NCBI GenBank assembly: GCA_021521415.1
Contig: JAIQDT010000187.1
Location: forward strand, 1,302,001 to 1,366,000
Length of the DNA stretch: 64,000 bases
Direction: 5' to 3'
Source of the DNA: Bidens hawaiensis
Taxonomy: Eukaryota > Streptophyta > Magnoliopsida > Asterales > Asteraceae
The notes beneath the pieces were generated by a model. It made no database searches. It saw only the letters and a program-made list of their open reading frames with translations, and had not been told where the DNA came from. The position numbers and the translations under genes are program-made. This document shows, piece after piece, positions 33,059-45,200 of the stretch (position 1 is its first letter; each line of letters opens with the position of its first letter).

Positions 33059-33677
33059 GTTTTTAGAGTATGGGAGGATGATGATGGTAGAAATCAAGCT
33101 GTGTGACTGAATGGTGATAAGACGAGGTTTATTATAGGCTAAAGCTTTCTTTAGAATTAAGAAAGATGATTAAGGAAGGTAATTTGTGATTGGAAGATGA
33201 TTAGGCGTTTTTAGCAAATGGGTGGCTAAAATTTACGGTTAAAACCACTGTTCTCTTGAAACAACGGCTGGTAACTCCAAACAATTGTTGGAAAAATGAA
33301 ACAACTGTTGCTTGTCTTTGTTCAATAGTATTGAATAAAACTAATCAGTCTTTTTAAAAAGTACTAAATGACATAAGTAATTTGAAAAACAAATGTTTTT
33401 AACAGTTGTTTTCATTATTTTTCTCAATAGTAGTTTATAAAAAAACAGCATTTTTGAAAACATTGATCAATAGTTTAAAGTAAAATTGATTAGTATTTTT
33501 GAAAACTATAGTTTCCATTGTATTAAAATAGTCTTTATGGAAAATTTGAACACATTTTTATTATCAAAAGTCAGTTGCAAACAACTGTTTTGCTTTTTCA
33601 AAACTGATTATTCAAATATTTAACATTCCTCATGTGGAAATTTGCTAAATCAAGTGTTTTTTTTTTGTGAATACTTC
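33059..33677. other. AT-rich spacer, no gene
   Basis: Contains repeated AACAATTGTTG and AACTGTTG words (33260-33310, 33400-33420), similar to those in the minus-strand ORF. Confidence 0.4.
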
Positions 33678-34459
33678 ATTGTTTTCGGGGCTGTGTGCAT
33701 ACTCCTATGTGAAGTTAACACTTACCTTAAGTGGTAAGTGTATGCCGTATGTATGATTAAATGTGTGTGAATGATATAAGCAGGTGTAAGTATGTATTTA
33801 TATAATTGTATGAATGTATGGTCGTATAGTGGTATGACAAAGTATGACAGCTTGCAGACCCTTATAATATCTGCGAAGGTTAAAGGGTTGTAGACCCTAA
33901 TAATATCTGTGAAAGTTAAAGGGTTGCAAACCCTAATTATATATGCGAATGTTACAGGATTGCAGACCCTAATAATATATGCGAAGGTTATAGGGCGAAA
34001 TTCTCTTTAAAACATATGGATAGTTATGTATGTAATGCACAGGTTAAAAGAATGAAAGTATGAAAGAAAGAATGAATGTATGTATGTATGGATGTAATAT
34101 GTATCTAAGGATACGTATATATGCAAGTATGTGAATGTAATGTATGTTGCCTGATTAAGTAAAACTCACTCAGCGTAGCTGACTTTTAGTATGCAAACAT
34201 GCAATAGAATGAGACAGTTGGCTTGAGAAGCACACATGGTTGAAGAATAAAGAAGCTGGCATATGTAGATTTGAAGTCATTTTGTGATGATTGAGCTTAA
34301 AATACATGTTTGAATGTTTTTTTTAAATATAAGACTTATGTAACAAATGGTTGATGTTTTTATCTATTCCGTGAAAAGTTATAATTCACTCAGATATTTA
34401 GAACTGAGCTTATGAGTAAATTCAATGTTAATGTAGGGCACCGGAACCGGGGCCTTACA
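33678..34459 (+). repeat. 3' part of an LTR related to the solo LTR at 50511-52730
   Basis: Shares GTGTGCATACTC, the ACACTTACCTTAAGTGGTAAG dyad, tandem CAGACCCTAATAATAT units (33850-33990), AACTCACTCAGCGTAGCTGA, and the terminus CCTTACA with 51895-52730. Truncated on the left. Confidence 0.75.
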
Positions 34460-34895
34460 GATAGGTTATTAAAGGTTGAACTTGACTGGGACTAATTTGT
34501 AACAGAATTCTACATTCTCTTGCAAAGTGTCCTAGTCTGCCATACTTATGATATGTCATTATCGTCTTATTAAACCCAATTTTTGTCCTATTATTGATCT
34601 CTCGAAATTTCCTTCCAGTTCTCTTATAGAACTTTTTTGTTCTGACTGTCAAAAGAGCCAAAGAGTTCAACATCTCCATTTCCTCAAGATTCACTAGATC
34701 TATATGTTGCAGATCATCCATAATAAAGTATAGATTATTTGACATATTCTAAGTATTTTCATTAATAACAAATGCTTTATTTTCTAACCCTGAACCAATT
34801 CTCGTGGTTATGTCTATGTGATAGTCATAGGATTGGTCAGTAGTTATAACATGCTGAGTCTCCTGGCATAAAGTTGTTGACCCAATGGTATAATC
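34460..34895 (-). pseudogene. copia gag, zinc-knuckle end
   Basis: Minus-strand frame with LVNLEEMEMLNSLALLTVR, KKFYKRTGRKF and a degenerate knuckle (YHKYGRLGHFAREC: the first Cys of C-x2-C is lost). Upstream in the same frame, before one TAG, lies GSTTLCQETQHVITTDQSYD. The LEEMEM...ALLTVR...KRTGRK order is that of Ty1/copia gag C-termini. It ends at the boundary with the LTR fragment at 34459. Together with 35597-35732 and 38710-38997 it is part of one gag split by insertions. Confidence 0.65.
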
Positions 34896-34899
34896 ATCG

Positions 34900-35596
34900 A
34901 CTACCAGTTGAGATCAACATCTTCTTTTGTATAATCTCTCTCTCAAAGGTAAGCAACATACCATGGAGAATGGTTAAACTCAGATCCATAAAATTTAGTG
35001 TGGAAACATTATACGAGCCAAGATCTAGTCACAATTGGATACACCAATGATATATGTGACGATAAATAAAGATGATTTAGCCGAATGATTACTTTATTGA
35101 TAAACGTTAAGGAATATTACATTAATACATACATATGGTTAAGCTCGATTCTAAAGAAAATCCAGCAGCATAACGTTACTTGTGAAATAAATAAGCACAT
35201 ATCTCTAAATATATTAGCTAGGGAAGGCCTATTTATAGACATCCTCCTTATTCATTAACATCACTAAAGAATTAGGCTTCCCATAACGAGTGACCTCCCA
35301 TTCGCTAAACACCCTTAGCGAATGGGATCTTAACTTAACGAATGAACCACATACGCTACATCCTTAGAGTATGTGCACCTAGGTTGACGAATGAGCTTAG
35401 TCTATAACGAATGAACTCCATTCGCTATACAACCATAGCGTATGTGCTCCTAGGTTGACGAATGAGCTTAGTCTATAACGAATGGACTCCATTCTCTCTA
35501 CAACCATAGCAAATGGGCCATATTACTATATAGCATAAACACTAAATTACCCATAGCCTATTCGATCAGCTACGGACAACAAATCACGTACTAACA
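34900..35596 (-). repeat. LTR-like insert with CGAATG palindromes
   Basis: On the minus strand it begins TGTTAGTACGTGATTTG at 35596, inside gag homology. A 72-base unit (CTAGGTTGACGAATGAGC...) is repeated around 35378-35515, and CGAATG/CATTCG words pair into short stems. The inner boundary and target duplication were not found. Confidence 0.5.
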
Positions 35597-35732
35597 TTTG
35601 GTAATGTTCTCAATATGATAGCATGAGTATCCCAATGTTCAAGAAGATATCTCAGAAATTTGTTATTCAGAGCAGAGTTTGTAAAATTATCTTCAACCAT
35701 TTTTAATTCACTAATTAATGTAGTGAACATTG
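35597..35732 (-). pseudogene. copia gag fragment
   Basis: Minus-strand LKMVEDNFTNSALNNKFLRY followed by LLEHWDTHAIILRTLPN, a conserved block of copia-type gag. It is bounded by an LTR-like insert at one side and by the copia element at 35733 on the other. Confidence 0.65.
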
Positions 35733-36013
35733 TGTTGGGTTATGAAGGCCTTTGGGCTGGTTCTATTAGGAGGCCCGGTTTTGGTTCCTAATTATGTTTA
35801 ACCCTAATCTTGTTTATTATATATATCCCATCATGTAATTGTAATCTTTGTTCTGAGCTAATAAGAAAACCTAGTTGCAGCCCGTGGATGTAGGTTCCCT
35901 TGCGAGGACCGAACCATGTTAAATTCTCGTGTCGTTTATATTTTCGTTTATGCGTGTTTATCGTTTTGCATGTGTGTGTTGTTTCGCTTCCACGCTCCGC
36001 TTTGTTCCTAACA
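35733..36013 (+). repeat. 5' LTR of the noncoding copia element
   Basis: 281 bp, TGTTGGG...CCTAACA, followed at two bases by the primer site. Confidence 0.88.
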
Positions 36014-38423
36014 AGCGGTATAAGAGCTTTGGCTCATTGGACACACGGTTCGTTGCACTGGTTACGATTTCGCAGAAGGTTTTGGTTCGAAATCTGTTTC
36101 TTGCAATTTGGAGTTCTGGTTGAAGACGGCGCGGCGCGGCCGATATCGGAATCTCTGTTGAAGTTCGATCACAGATTGCTCCCTGCTTTAAGAAAGTAAT
36201 CCATGCGCCATATGAATCCTTGATTCGTTGTTTTATTTGATTTGTTGGTTCCGATCGTCTTTCTGATCGGGTGGGGCAAGTCCGCTTACGGTTAGTCTTT
36301 TTGTGAGGCTCTGGTTCGAGTGGCCGAGGAAGCTTGGAGTCGCCGTGAACATGAAAATCGCGATTAGAGTTCTTGCGTTGGCTCTTTTTCACCGTTGATT
36401 TATACTGTAATCGGGATATTTGGTTTGTCTTCGTGGCCAAATCTTGACCAAGGTTTACCGGTATAATGGCGGTTCGGTGATTGTGACGGCCAAGGACTGT
36501 TTGGCCGTGATCGGGTTGTCGTGTTTTCTAGAGGCGCTGATGAACATAGCTTAAAGAAATTGAGGTCTTTAATTGCTTTCTTGGGGTGCGTGAGAACCCA
36601 TTTGTTGGTGGTCACCGTAGTATTATAATGGCCTTTAACAACTTTTGTTTTTTTAAATGATTGAAAGTTTATTTTATCAATTTGGTCAATAAAAGTTTTT
36701 ATAAACTTTGGTACTCGATCGGGTTAAAGGTTATGGTTGTTGTTTCAAGTTCGGGTTTTGACGATGATTATCAACCATGTTTACTTTAGCCGGGTTTTGT
36801 GAAGATAAGTTGAGTTCGGGTTTGGGTTGGATTTTTCTAGAATAGATTAGTCTGAGGTAATTGTTTACGGTTTTGTACAGTTACTTGATTTATCGGTTGT
36901 TGTAGGTGCAAATTGGTTTAACTTGATAGTGTTAAGTAGAACAACCGTCAAGTTCAAGCCCGTGCCATTGCTGTGTATGTTCACTGTTTCCGATTTGTTC
37001 TCGTTCGTTATTTTTATAACTGAAAACGAGATGGTTATCATTGGAATGTTCGTCGGTTATGGATTTTTTGGTTGATTGGGTTGTCATGGGAACTTGGATG
37101 TGGTACTAGTGATGGATAAACCTGGAGAAAATTGAACTAGTTGGTGTGTTGGTGACGACATAAGTGAAAAAAATAAATAAATAAATAAAAATATTGACAA
37201 GTCATGTGTTCTATTGCTCGTGTGAATGATCTTTCGGTTAGGGTTTGCGTTAACTGATCGTGTGTACGGTCATAGAAACCTTGGTACCGCTTGTTCTCCA
37301 TGAAAGTTCTACTGTTGTTATAACTGTCTGCCTGTTAGCTGGTTCGGAACTGTGATTATTACTTCTTGTTCGTTTGGAATTGTGAAGTTATATCTTGTTT
37401 GGTGGTGATCAGTGGTACACCATTTGAGAGGTTCATAATCTCGTGTTGGGTAAAGTTATTTGCCGGGATAGTACGAGTGGGGTTCATCTCATGGAGTGTT
37501 GTTGTGGCATGGGTTGGGATAACAGAGACAGTGGGAGCTGAGCATAGTCAACTTGTTAGGCTGCGTAGAGGTGAGACATTTTAAGAGTCGATGTCGAAAG
37601 GTTTGGAATTATGCTTTTGAGAATGTCTCTGGGGTTGATGCATTGGGACTCAGTGAAGGCGGTGAAGACTCTTGGGTTCAAAATTCTGGTATGCTTTATT
37701 TCTTGTTACTCACTTCAATAAAGCATTGGTGAATTTTTTTTGTTAAAGACTTTTGGAAGATATGCTTTCTGTATCATCGGATAAAGTGAACCAACTATCG
37801 AGTTATAAAGTCTTGGATCGCTGAATCGGGTAGAGCTAAGGGGTTTCAGTTTGCAGACATGAAGCCTAGAGCCACGAGGATGTCAGCTTGAGCGTATTCG
37901 GGGTTTGAACATGTTCGGGGTTTTCGTAACAGTGGGAGCACGCGGTGTGTTCTAGGTTTGTTTCCAAAGGGACGTTGGGTTCGGAGGACCAGGAATCCGA
38001 ATGTGAAAATCTCTCCTGGTATAGTCTGCTAATTTGGAGAGTGTTTATCCTCTGAAAGTCTTTGGAGCCGGTAGTGTGAGTAAGTGAGGGCCGGTTAAGA
38101 TTGAGGATGAGTCATTGACGGGTATTGTCATGGCTGGGTCTGTGATGACCGGATTGGAGTTCTCGGGAGCTTCAATGGGCCTTTCAGGTAACTGATGAGA
38201 AGGGCAGCTGCAACTAGGGTGTGGATTTGTGGAAATCTTAGCTTGTTCCTAGGGAACTAGAGGCTTGAAGAATTTCTGTTGTCGAAATTTTAGCTTGTTC
38301 TTGGAACCGGAGGCTTAGTAGATTTATGTTACTGAAGATTATTGGAGTTACTGGATGACTGGGTTATTGTTATTTGCTTGGACGGCGGGCTGAAGTTTAT
38401 CGCAAGGCCTTCAAGTGGGATAT

Positions 38424-38704
38424 TGTTGGGTTATGAAGGCCTTTGGGTGGGTTCTATTAGGAGGCCTGGTTTTGGTTCCTAATTATGTTTAACCCTAATC
38501 TTGTTTATTATATATATCCCATCATGTAATTGTAATCTTTGTTCTGAGCTAATAAGAAAACCTAGTTGCAGCCCGTGGACGTAGGTCCCCTCGCGGGGAC
38601 CAAACCACGTTAAATTCTTGTGTCGTTTATATTTTCGTTTATGCGTGTTTATCGTTGTGCACGTGTGTATTGTTTCGCTTCCGCGCGCCGCTTTGTTCCT
38701 AACA
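38424..38704 (+). repeat. 3' LTR of the noncoding copia element
   Basis: 281 bp, same termini, preceded by AAGTGGGATAT as polypurine tract. Confidence 0.88.
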
Positions 38705-38709
38705 CATTG

Positions 38710-38997
38710 TTGAGTTAACTCTCCATTTCAAATGACAAAATGCTTCATATTGTTGTATGAGAATTTCTCGTGTATTTTCAATTATTTGAGGAGTTCCACC
38801 GAATTGTTCTTTCAGTGCATCCCACAACTCTTTAGCATATTTGAAATGATCCCAAAGAGGTTCGGTATCCTGAACCCTTTTATTTATTTCACTAACAGCT
38901 ATATTTTGCAGGAAAATATTGGTGAATTAACTTTCATTAAAAGTTCATTAAGTGCTTGGTCAAACATTTGGAACAAGTCTTGTAACTGCTAAATGAT
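38710..38997 (-). pseudogene. copia gag fragment, N-terminal half
   Basis: Minus-strand VQDTEPLWDHFKYAKELWDA, LKEQFGGTPQIIENTREI and LIQQYEAFCHLKWRVN: the LWDAL...QFG...AF block of Ty1/copia gag. It joins the 35597-35732 fragment if the element 35733-38704 is removed. Confidence 0.7.
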
Positions 38998-39545
38998 TGC
39001 ATTGAAAACACATAAATTGGCTAGGATCCTCGCTATCGGTTATGATTGTGAAGCATATCTATCTCAGCTGAAGCTACATGCTAACGACTCCTAACGACTA
39101 GTAGCTCATTACTTGATCAACTAGTGTGTGGAAACAAAGCTGACTAAGTCCAACAGCTCTCTTGAAGATGTAGTTAATTGATTTTATTGCTAAGATTATC
39201 ATTGTACTATATAATGAGGCTATGGTGAACAAAATAATACACATACACAACTTGCACCACACTCTCTTGTACTCTAGACTTGTTCATCAACACTTCTCGT
39301 GTTGTAACATTTTTTTCTTATTAATAAATCTGAGGCAGGCGGGTAGTTTTCCCCTCCAGAGGTTTTTTTGTAGGAGATCCTACTAGGATCAAGGGTTTTT
39401 CATCGCAATATCCCGAGTCGTTTACTGATTTACGCATACACACTTGCAATACTGTGAAGAACACGCCACCTCACTAAAAACGATTGATCACAAAATTGCT
39501 TTGGTAATTTTTGACCAAAACACTTGATCAAAATAATCCTTTGGA
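38998..39545 (+). repeat. LTR related to the Tat LTR
   Basis: Shares with 7022-7882 the order: TTGTAACA, TTATTAATAA, a G/C stem around TAGTTTTC followed by GGTTTTTTTG (39335-39370), ATCAAGGGTTTTT, then TTTTGACC and TTGATCA motifs. Also contains GGATCC words. It sits inside minus-strand gag sequence, so it is probably a solo LTR; ends are approximate and no duplication was found. Confidence 0.5.
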
Positions 39546-39903
39546 TCCTTATTGAGCATCTCGTTACCATTCAAAGGATCAACAGTTTCAGGGGAATGAG
39601 GCCCATGAACAACTAATCTCCAACAACCAATGTTTTGGTTGCACTGACGGTGAAGCATTCTCTGAGCCCATATGTTGTATTACCTTGAACCAACATAGGT
39701 GGCTTGAAGGCAGAATTGGTGTTATGAGGATCTTATACAAACAACATGATTCACAATTCAACTAGATTTTCACTAACAAAAGAGTATTCAATAGAGTTTT
39801 GCTAAAAACTAAATTCCACAAATTGAATTAATTTGAGCTTCGATTTTTGTTTATGAAATGATTATTTGATCAGTTTGAGAGATCCATGACTTTGTTACCA
39901 ATT
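39546..39903 (-). other. leader of the minus-strand copia element
   Basis: Follows a primer-like ATTGGTAACAAAGTC (minus strand, near 39890) and leads into the gag frames below. No complete frame. Confidence 0.4.
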
Positions 39904-40130
39904 GTTAGGACCTAGATCTCAGTCTAAGCTAATCAACACAACTACACTAATAAAACAGTATACAACTGATCTAATCCTTTGAATGGATTAGTATCACATT
40001 AATTATATTCATTATTGAATTATGAACTAACTTGCATTGTTAAATAAAATAAGCAGTGGAAATCATAAAGTAAATTGAGGTTTTATATGAAAGAATAACT
40101 TTACATTAACCATAATCAAAAGATTAAAAT
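39904..40130 (-). repeat. end of a copia LTR
   Basis: On the minus strand this ends GATCTAGGTCCTAACA, followed by ATTGGTAACAAAG, a diverged initiator tRNA-Met site. The start is not clear. A 20-base string (AATTTATTGCTCCTTCTCA) occurs at its outer edge and again at 40208. Confidence 0.5.
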
Positions 40131-40210
40131 TTATTGCTCCTTCTCAACCTTATCTCATCATTCATTCATTCATTAATGTTTTGGTACAAGTGTACACCGA
40201 TTAGGTGAAT

Positions 40211-41303
40211 TTATTGCTCCTTCTCAGCCTTTGAGCTTGTCTCGAAGTTTTCTTTGGATGTGTTTCTTTGACCAATTCTTGGGACTCTTGACTTCAAGGA
40301 GTAACTTGGAACGGGCTTCTTGTCGTTTCTTTTTGCACCCTCATTGTCAGACATCTCAGTGATCTTGATGTCATTAACAGCCATAGGTGGTTTGGTGCAT
40401 TCTCTTGCAAAGTGACCCGATTCATTGCAGTTGCAGCAACGCAGCTTTTCTTTCCCAAACCCGATGCTCTTCCCATCAGAATCTCTAAAACTGTTCTTCC
40501 AGTACTTTTTAATGAAGTTAGATGCTCGGTGAATAGACATGGCCATCTGGTACTTGATGTCCATTATCTTGAGATCCTTCTTGTTGATCTCGGGAAGGTC
40601 TCCTGGCTCAAATGAAGGAGGAATAAACTTTCCTTGTAACAACTCCTCATAGCTTGCCATAAAGGCATGGAACAGTGTCACATTTGAGTCATCAGCTAAA
40701 ATGGTTTAAGGAGCAGAATGAGCTTGATTGCTTGTGAGTTTCTTGATCCCTTGGGCTTTTAAGGCTTGTGCAACGGCGTCTTGAAATGAGCTTGAACTTG
40801 ATGGTGCTTGAGGTGCAGCAGCTATCTTGAAGGCAGAATTAGTAGTGTGGACAAAAGGGTGTGCTTGGCTCAGAAATGCAGTACTTATTCCAGATCCATT
40901 ACATATCCCAGCTTGATTGATAGAACTTATGTAATTTCCCATCCTGAGGTTGTCATCCATCTCAAATGACTTAATAATTGATGTCAAATCAGCAAGGGTA
41001 GTAATATGAAGGTTGGTTGTTCTCTTTATTATGGTTACACTGCTATTACAGGCATAGGGAAGGGAGTTAAGCAACTTTTCATTGATTTCAATCTGGTCAT
41101 AGTCAATTCCAACACTTTTGATATTCGTAATCAATGTTTCAAATTTCTGAATGAGGCTAGTGGCCGATTCACCTTGTACATGATTGAACATATTGAATTC
41201 ACCCTTCAACATTCCTTTTCTGCTATTCCTCATTTCAGTGTTTCCCTCAAACTTGCTAACCAAGGCATCCCAAAGACCCTTGGCATGGTGTAATCTCTCA
41301 ATG
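40211..41303 (-). pseudogene. copia gag, nearly full length, one internal stop
   Basis: A single minus-strand frame: NIERLHHAKGLWDALVSKFE, then a capsid-like helical domain (FNMFNHVQGESATSLIQKFE, INEKLLNSLPYACNSSV), a Gln/Ser/Ala-rich linker, one stop at 40706-40708, a continuing part (SYEELLQGKF, DIKYQMAMSIHRASNFIKKY) and a good zinc knuckle CCNCNESGHFAREC. It ends at 40211. The SYEE...LKG/LQGK and KYQMAM...KK-W patterns are those of the UBN2-like gag of Ty1/copia. The extreme N-terminus is missing: gag homology begins at about 41303 where LTR-leader sequence joins. It would form the particle and bind RNA. Confidence 0.75.
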
Positions 41304-41334
41304 TTTGAGGTCTCTTGTTCGGATCTAACAAAAC

Positions 41335-41678
41335 AACACTAGTCTACTTGGATCAACCTCTACACTAGCTAGCGGAAATCACTAGTGAAGACCGAGATCT
41401 CGGATCTCGTTTGGTTATATTTATTTTTGTGAGGGAAGAAGAGAGGGGAGAGTAGAGAGAGTTTGTAGTACGGATAAGATAAACAAATTGACAAAAAGGT
41501 TAGTTGTGCATGTGACACACACTATTTATAGTGTGTGTGCTCATGCACTTTGATATCTTTATTTATAGCCCAATGGGCTCTAACATGCATGGCCTCAGGC
41601 CCCTACATACATAGAAACAAAATCCAACTAGCTAATGTACATCAAAGATACATTACTATCAAATACGAAAGACTAACA
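41335..41678 (-). repeat. copia LTR with TATA palindrome (minus strand)
   Basis: Begins TGTTAGTCTTTCG at 41678 on the minus strand. It shares GAGATCCGAGATCTCGG, AGTGATTTCCGCTAGC and the following G/T-rich end with the plus-strand LTR at 46662-46985. Lies just upstream of the gag at 40211-41303. The gag-proximal end is uncertain because primer site and gag start are deleted. Confidence 0.65.
41515..41538 (-). promoter_or_regulatory. TATA box at the centre of a palindrome
   Basis: ACACACACTAT and ATAGTGTGTGT pair exactly around a two-base centre; on the minus strand the middle reads CTATAAATAG. A second minus-strand TATA (GGGCTATAAATAAAG) lies upstream at 41550-41565. Confidence 0.6.
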
Positions 41679-41738
41679 CAAAATGGGCCTTACAATATGT
41701 CGCATGTGGAGTAACGTACTATCCTTAAGTATCACATA

Positions 41739-42224
41739 ATGTTTCCTTTATTCCCGGTTGATGAGACATGCCCTGTTTATCGCAAGGCATCTTTGGACTA
41801 CTATGGGAAGCACGAAGTACATTATAGAGAGCTCTCGAGGTTTAATTACCAAAACAATTTGGCTAAGAATGCACTCTTTGGCATATTCTGGAGTGCCATT
41901 TTTGTTAATTTGTTAAGAAAGAAACACCAGCGAATTTCTTGACCGCCCGTTGGATGGAATGTCAACTCTCAGACTAGGTGAAGTTTTTGTCTTTGGATGA
42001 ATAAGAGGAACCACGCATGTGTAGATCTGACAAGGGTTTCCCCTTTTGTGGGCTTAGATAGTAGTGTTTTCATAGTTTGTCAGAATGCATTAAAAGCTAC
42101 TTCATGCAATGTGACAAAACATGACAAAATGTGTCTAGACAACTATCATATGTTTATACCCTTCGTTTTCGATATTTTTGGTTTCCAAGCGTCTAATGTT
42201 GTTAAACTATTTAGTCGTGTCTAA
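41739..42224 (+). pseudogene. C-terminal remnant of a plant reverse-transcriptase family protein
   Basis: Frame 3 reads DETCPVYRKASLDYYGKHEV, then NLAKNALFGIFWSA, a stop at 41940-41942 with a local shift, then NKRNHACVDLTRVSPFVGLD and LDNYHMFIPFVFDIFGFQAS. The CP-x-Y-R-KASLD-x-x-G-x-H and HACVDLTGVSPLV motifs are ones I remember from the C-terminus of a repeated, retroelement-derived protein family in plants. In that family the segment follows a reverse transcriptase and may be a nuclease-like domain. No reverse transcriptase lies upstream here. Several lesions, no ATG of its own. Confidence 0.5.
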
Positions 42225-45200
42225 TGTGTCATGAATAGTAATGTTCCCCATCATCTATAAATGTTATTTTTAAACTACTAATTTTTGTTATTCAAAAATC
42301 ACAAGCAATGTAGCTTCTTACTCAATTGTCTCCTGTATCGATATAAACACTAATTATAATTAGAATAAATATGGAGAATTTGTTTTAAAAATAAATAAAA
42401 AAATCTCTTCAATATATACCATACTCAAATAATTTCAGAGTATTTTAAGAATTTTTGGATTTTAAATGTTTTATAAATTTTTATGCAAATGATACGGCAT
42501 TTCATGTATTCATTTTGAATAATAAAAACTTTTTCGTTGAGTAAAATTATCTTTTGTAACAACAAATAGTTAGCATAGATTATTTATTAATGCATATTTA
42601 ACTCATTACATTAAGTATATATAATAATAATAATATCTAAATATAATTTGTGTTTAAGACAAGTCAGATTAGATTTAACTCTTACAAATCCGTCAAGACT
42701 CACGGGCCACCCACTAGTTTATTCAAGACCAATATGATAATCCCTTTTCTTTAATCCAAACACATGCATAATTCTATTTAAAACTTTACTAGCCACCAAA
42801 AGTGTTGTATAGGAAAAATTAAAGGTGGTGTGGAGCATGTGAAGTCAAGTTACCGTATGAAGTGAAGAGGCAAAACGTGTAAATTAATATTGAGCCAGCC
42901 AAGGGTGACCCCTGGTTCACTAAAAGGCCAACTACACCTTCTCTTAATGTGATGCCATATACAACCCTAACTTAACCCTAACCCCCAGACTTGTACTTCT
43001 GGTAGCCGCCTTTTATATTTCCTTTGGTTTTTGTGACCCTTTCCATAAACCACCCCACAGAAACCTAATCTAGAAGAACACGACAAAAAACAGGATGTGC
43101 GGAGCACAGCCGTTGGTTGGGTTGCCTCATGTTTATGATTGGCCAGCCGTTGGGAACTCCAGGCGCCACTTCTCATTCTCACTACGTACCCCTAACCTAT
43201 GTGGAGTATTATTTACCCCCTCATTTTCAGTACCAATAATTAATGCTTTCTACTTTTTTTAATTTTAATTTCGAATCCTTTTTACGTACTCATATCTTTC
43301 ACTCCTATTATTAAACAATACACTAAACTAAACGTAATGTTTATATTATCATCACCTTACAGTAGTATAAACAAATTGTAGCTCCTTGGGACCTGGAGGC
43401 TGGATCTGTATTTTATTTTTCTTTCTTTTGACGATATTATTTAATCACTACCATCATTGTAACTAGGAGGAATTCATAACTATGTGGCTAGCTAATTGTT
43501 TGTCGTTATTTTTAGATATTTTATGCATACTTTTACTTTTCATAAATTGATTCGTACACCTCTAGATATTTGAGATATTTGAATTGTCATTCTTAAGTTG
43601 TGGTTGCTCTTCTTCATCGGCGTGTTGTTCAACACTCATGTATGTCCTACCTTTGGATCCCACCGTTGTCATTTGATTGTGATTCTTATTTCTTAGGGCT
43701 AACTGCATACGTTGTTGATCCTGCCGCATCGCAAACTTTTATGCAATCGACCTTTTATTATCTAGTTATCTTTTTAAAAAAAATATGGAGTTACAGGTAT
43801 GGCAAACTTATGTTGCCACATTGTTTTTTTGGGTTCTTACATTGCACTGTTATGTGTCTGGCTAAGAGTGACAAAGTTAATGTTTTTCTTCTTGTTTGTT
43901 GTTTCGTTTCGACTGGCCCAAATTTGTTTCTAGCTGTACGACCATGGTGTGCTATTATATTTGCCATGCTTTATGTTCTGAACTTTGCTCAATTTTCGAC
44001 CCATGGCTGCACCCTACCCCATTTACAATCGTATATTTATGTGTATATATGTACATGTATACGAGTAAACAATAGCACATTTTAGACCTAAACGTGTATG
44101 AAACATGTATAGCATGTTTTAAACTTAGTAAATTTAAAAGATAATAAGGGGATAGCGGCGCAGCTTGTTGCTCGCTTACCCATTATCCAGATGTAGCTCG
44201 GTTTGTGTTATATATAAACATATGATGAACAAAAAAAAAAGATTAAAAGATAATAATCATCACTGCTCTCACTCAATTCTTTTATATGAAATATATGATC
44301 GGTACTACATATACGAACGAGAGCAACAAGCATTTGCAAAAAATAGACAAACAGTAACAAGCTTACATTAGCATATAATCAAGTTAAGTGTTACACAGAA
44401 TTTATATGAGTCATAAATCGTGACCAGCGCATTATACGTCAAGATCAACCAAGAACTATAAGTACAATGCCAGTGAGCTAAAATTGTCTTACATAATGAA
44501 ATTAATTTTATATAGCCAATTAGTAATTAGTCTACGAGATTAAAATCCAAATATTCTAATCGATGTTATGTATTATGTTAAGATGATATTAACATCTTAT
44601 AATCTAGTTAAGACTTAAGAATTCTTCAACCTAAACTTTTATGTCTTCTTTTCTTTATTAATTCTATAAAGTGAACCGAATTTATCAAAGTGTAATTTTA
44701 TACATTTTAAATTTTTAATCACTTAATTGGAGAATTAGTTCCTTTAACTTGCACGTAATTCTCACTTAATGAAGAATACATTATATCATTCGTAAGCGCA
44801 CGCTGTGATCCTATAAATCAGTCAAGGAAATCCACAGTTAATGCATTAATTAGTCACAGTTAGAATGCATATATATCACAAAATAATTAACATAACATGC
44901 ATATGACATAAATTTTAATGAATGCAAACACTTAAGTGGCAAAGTAAGCATTTAACAGGACAATTGCAATCCCAAACAAGATTGTTTCAAAATTTCATCA
45001 TGCTCTAGTATCTTGATTTCCAATGTTTAGAACTATTAATATATGATAACATGGGCAAACAAGTATTCTGTAGTGCCATGTTTTCTTGCGATTACTTACG
45101 CCACTTTTGTATCCCATCATGATAATTAAGTGCTACGTATTTAAGCACTAATTATCATATCTAACTTTATCTTTAGAAAAAAATTGTTATGCATGTATGC

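Larger units (their letters stand above)
35733..38704 (+). mobile_element. complete non-coding copia-type LTR element, 2972 bp
   Basis: Two 281-bp LTRs (35733-36013, 38424-38704) start TGTTGGGTTATG and end TTCCTAACA, and differ at about 14 sites. CATTG stands on both sides (35728-35732, 38705-38709). A primer site CGGTATAAGAGC follows the 5' LTR (36016-36027) and AAGTGGGATAT precedes the 3' LTR. The 2.4-kb interior has no gag or pol domain in any frame, so the element depends on enzymes made elsewhere. The frames 35900-36199, 35958-36440 (minus) and 37366-37584 show no protein features. Confidence 0.88.

Noticed and set aside
35958..36440. 160-codon minus-strand frame in the copia element
   Set aside because: Overlaps the 5' LTR and primer site; antisense; Arg/Lys/Thr-rich without motif.
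43600..44085. 161-codon plus-strand frame
   Set aside because: Hydrophobic Cys/Phe-rich translation of AT-rich DNA; no motif, no promoter or splice support. Kept only as a note in the spacer entry.
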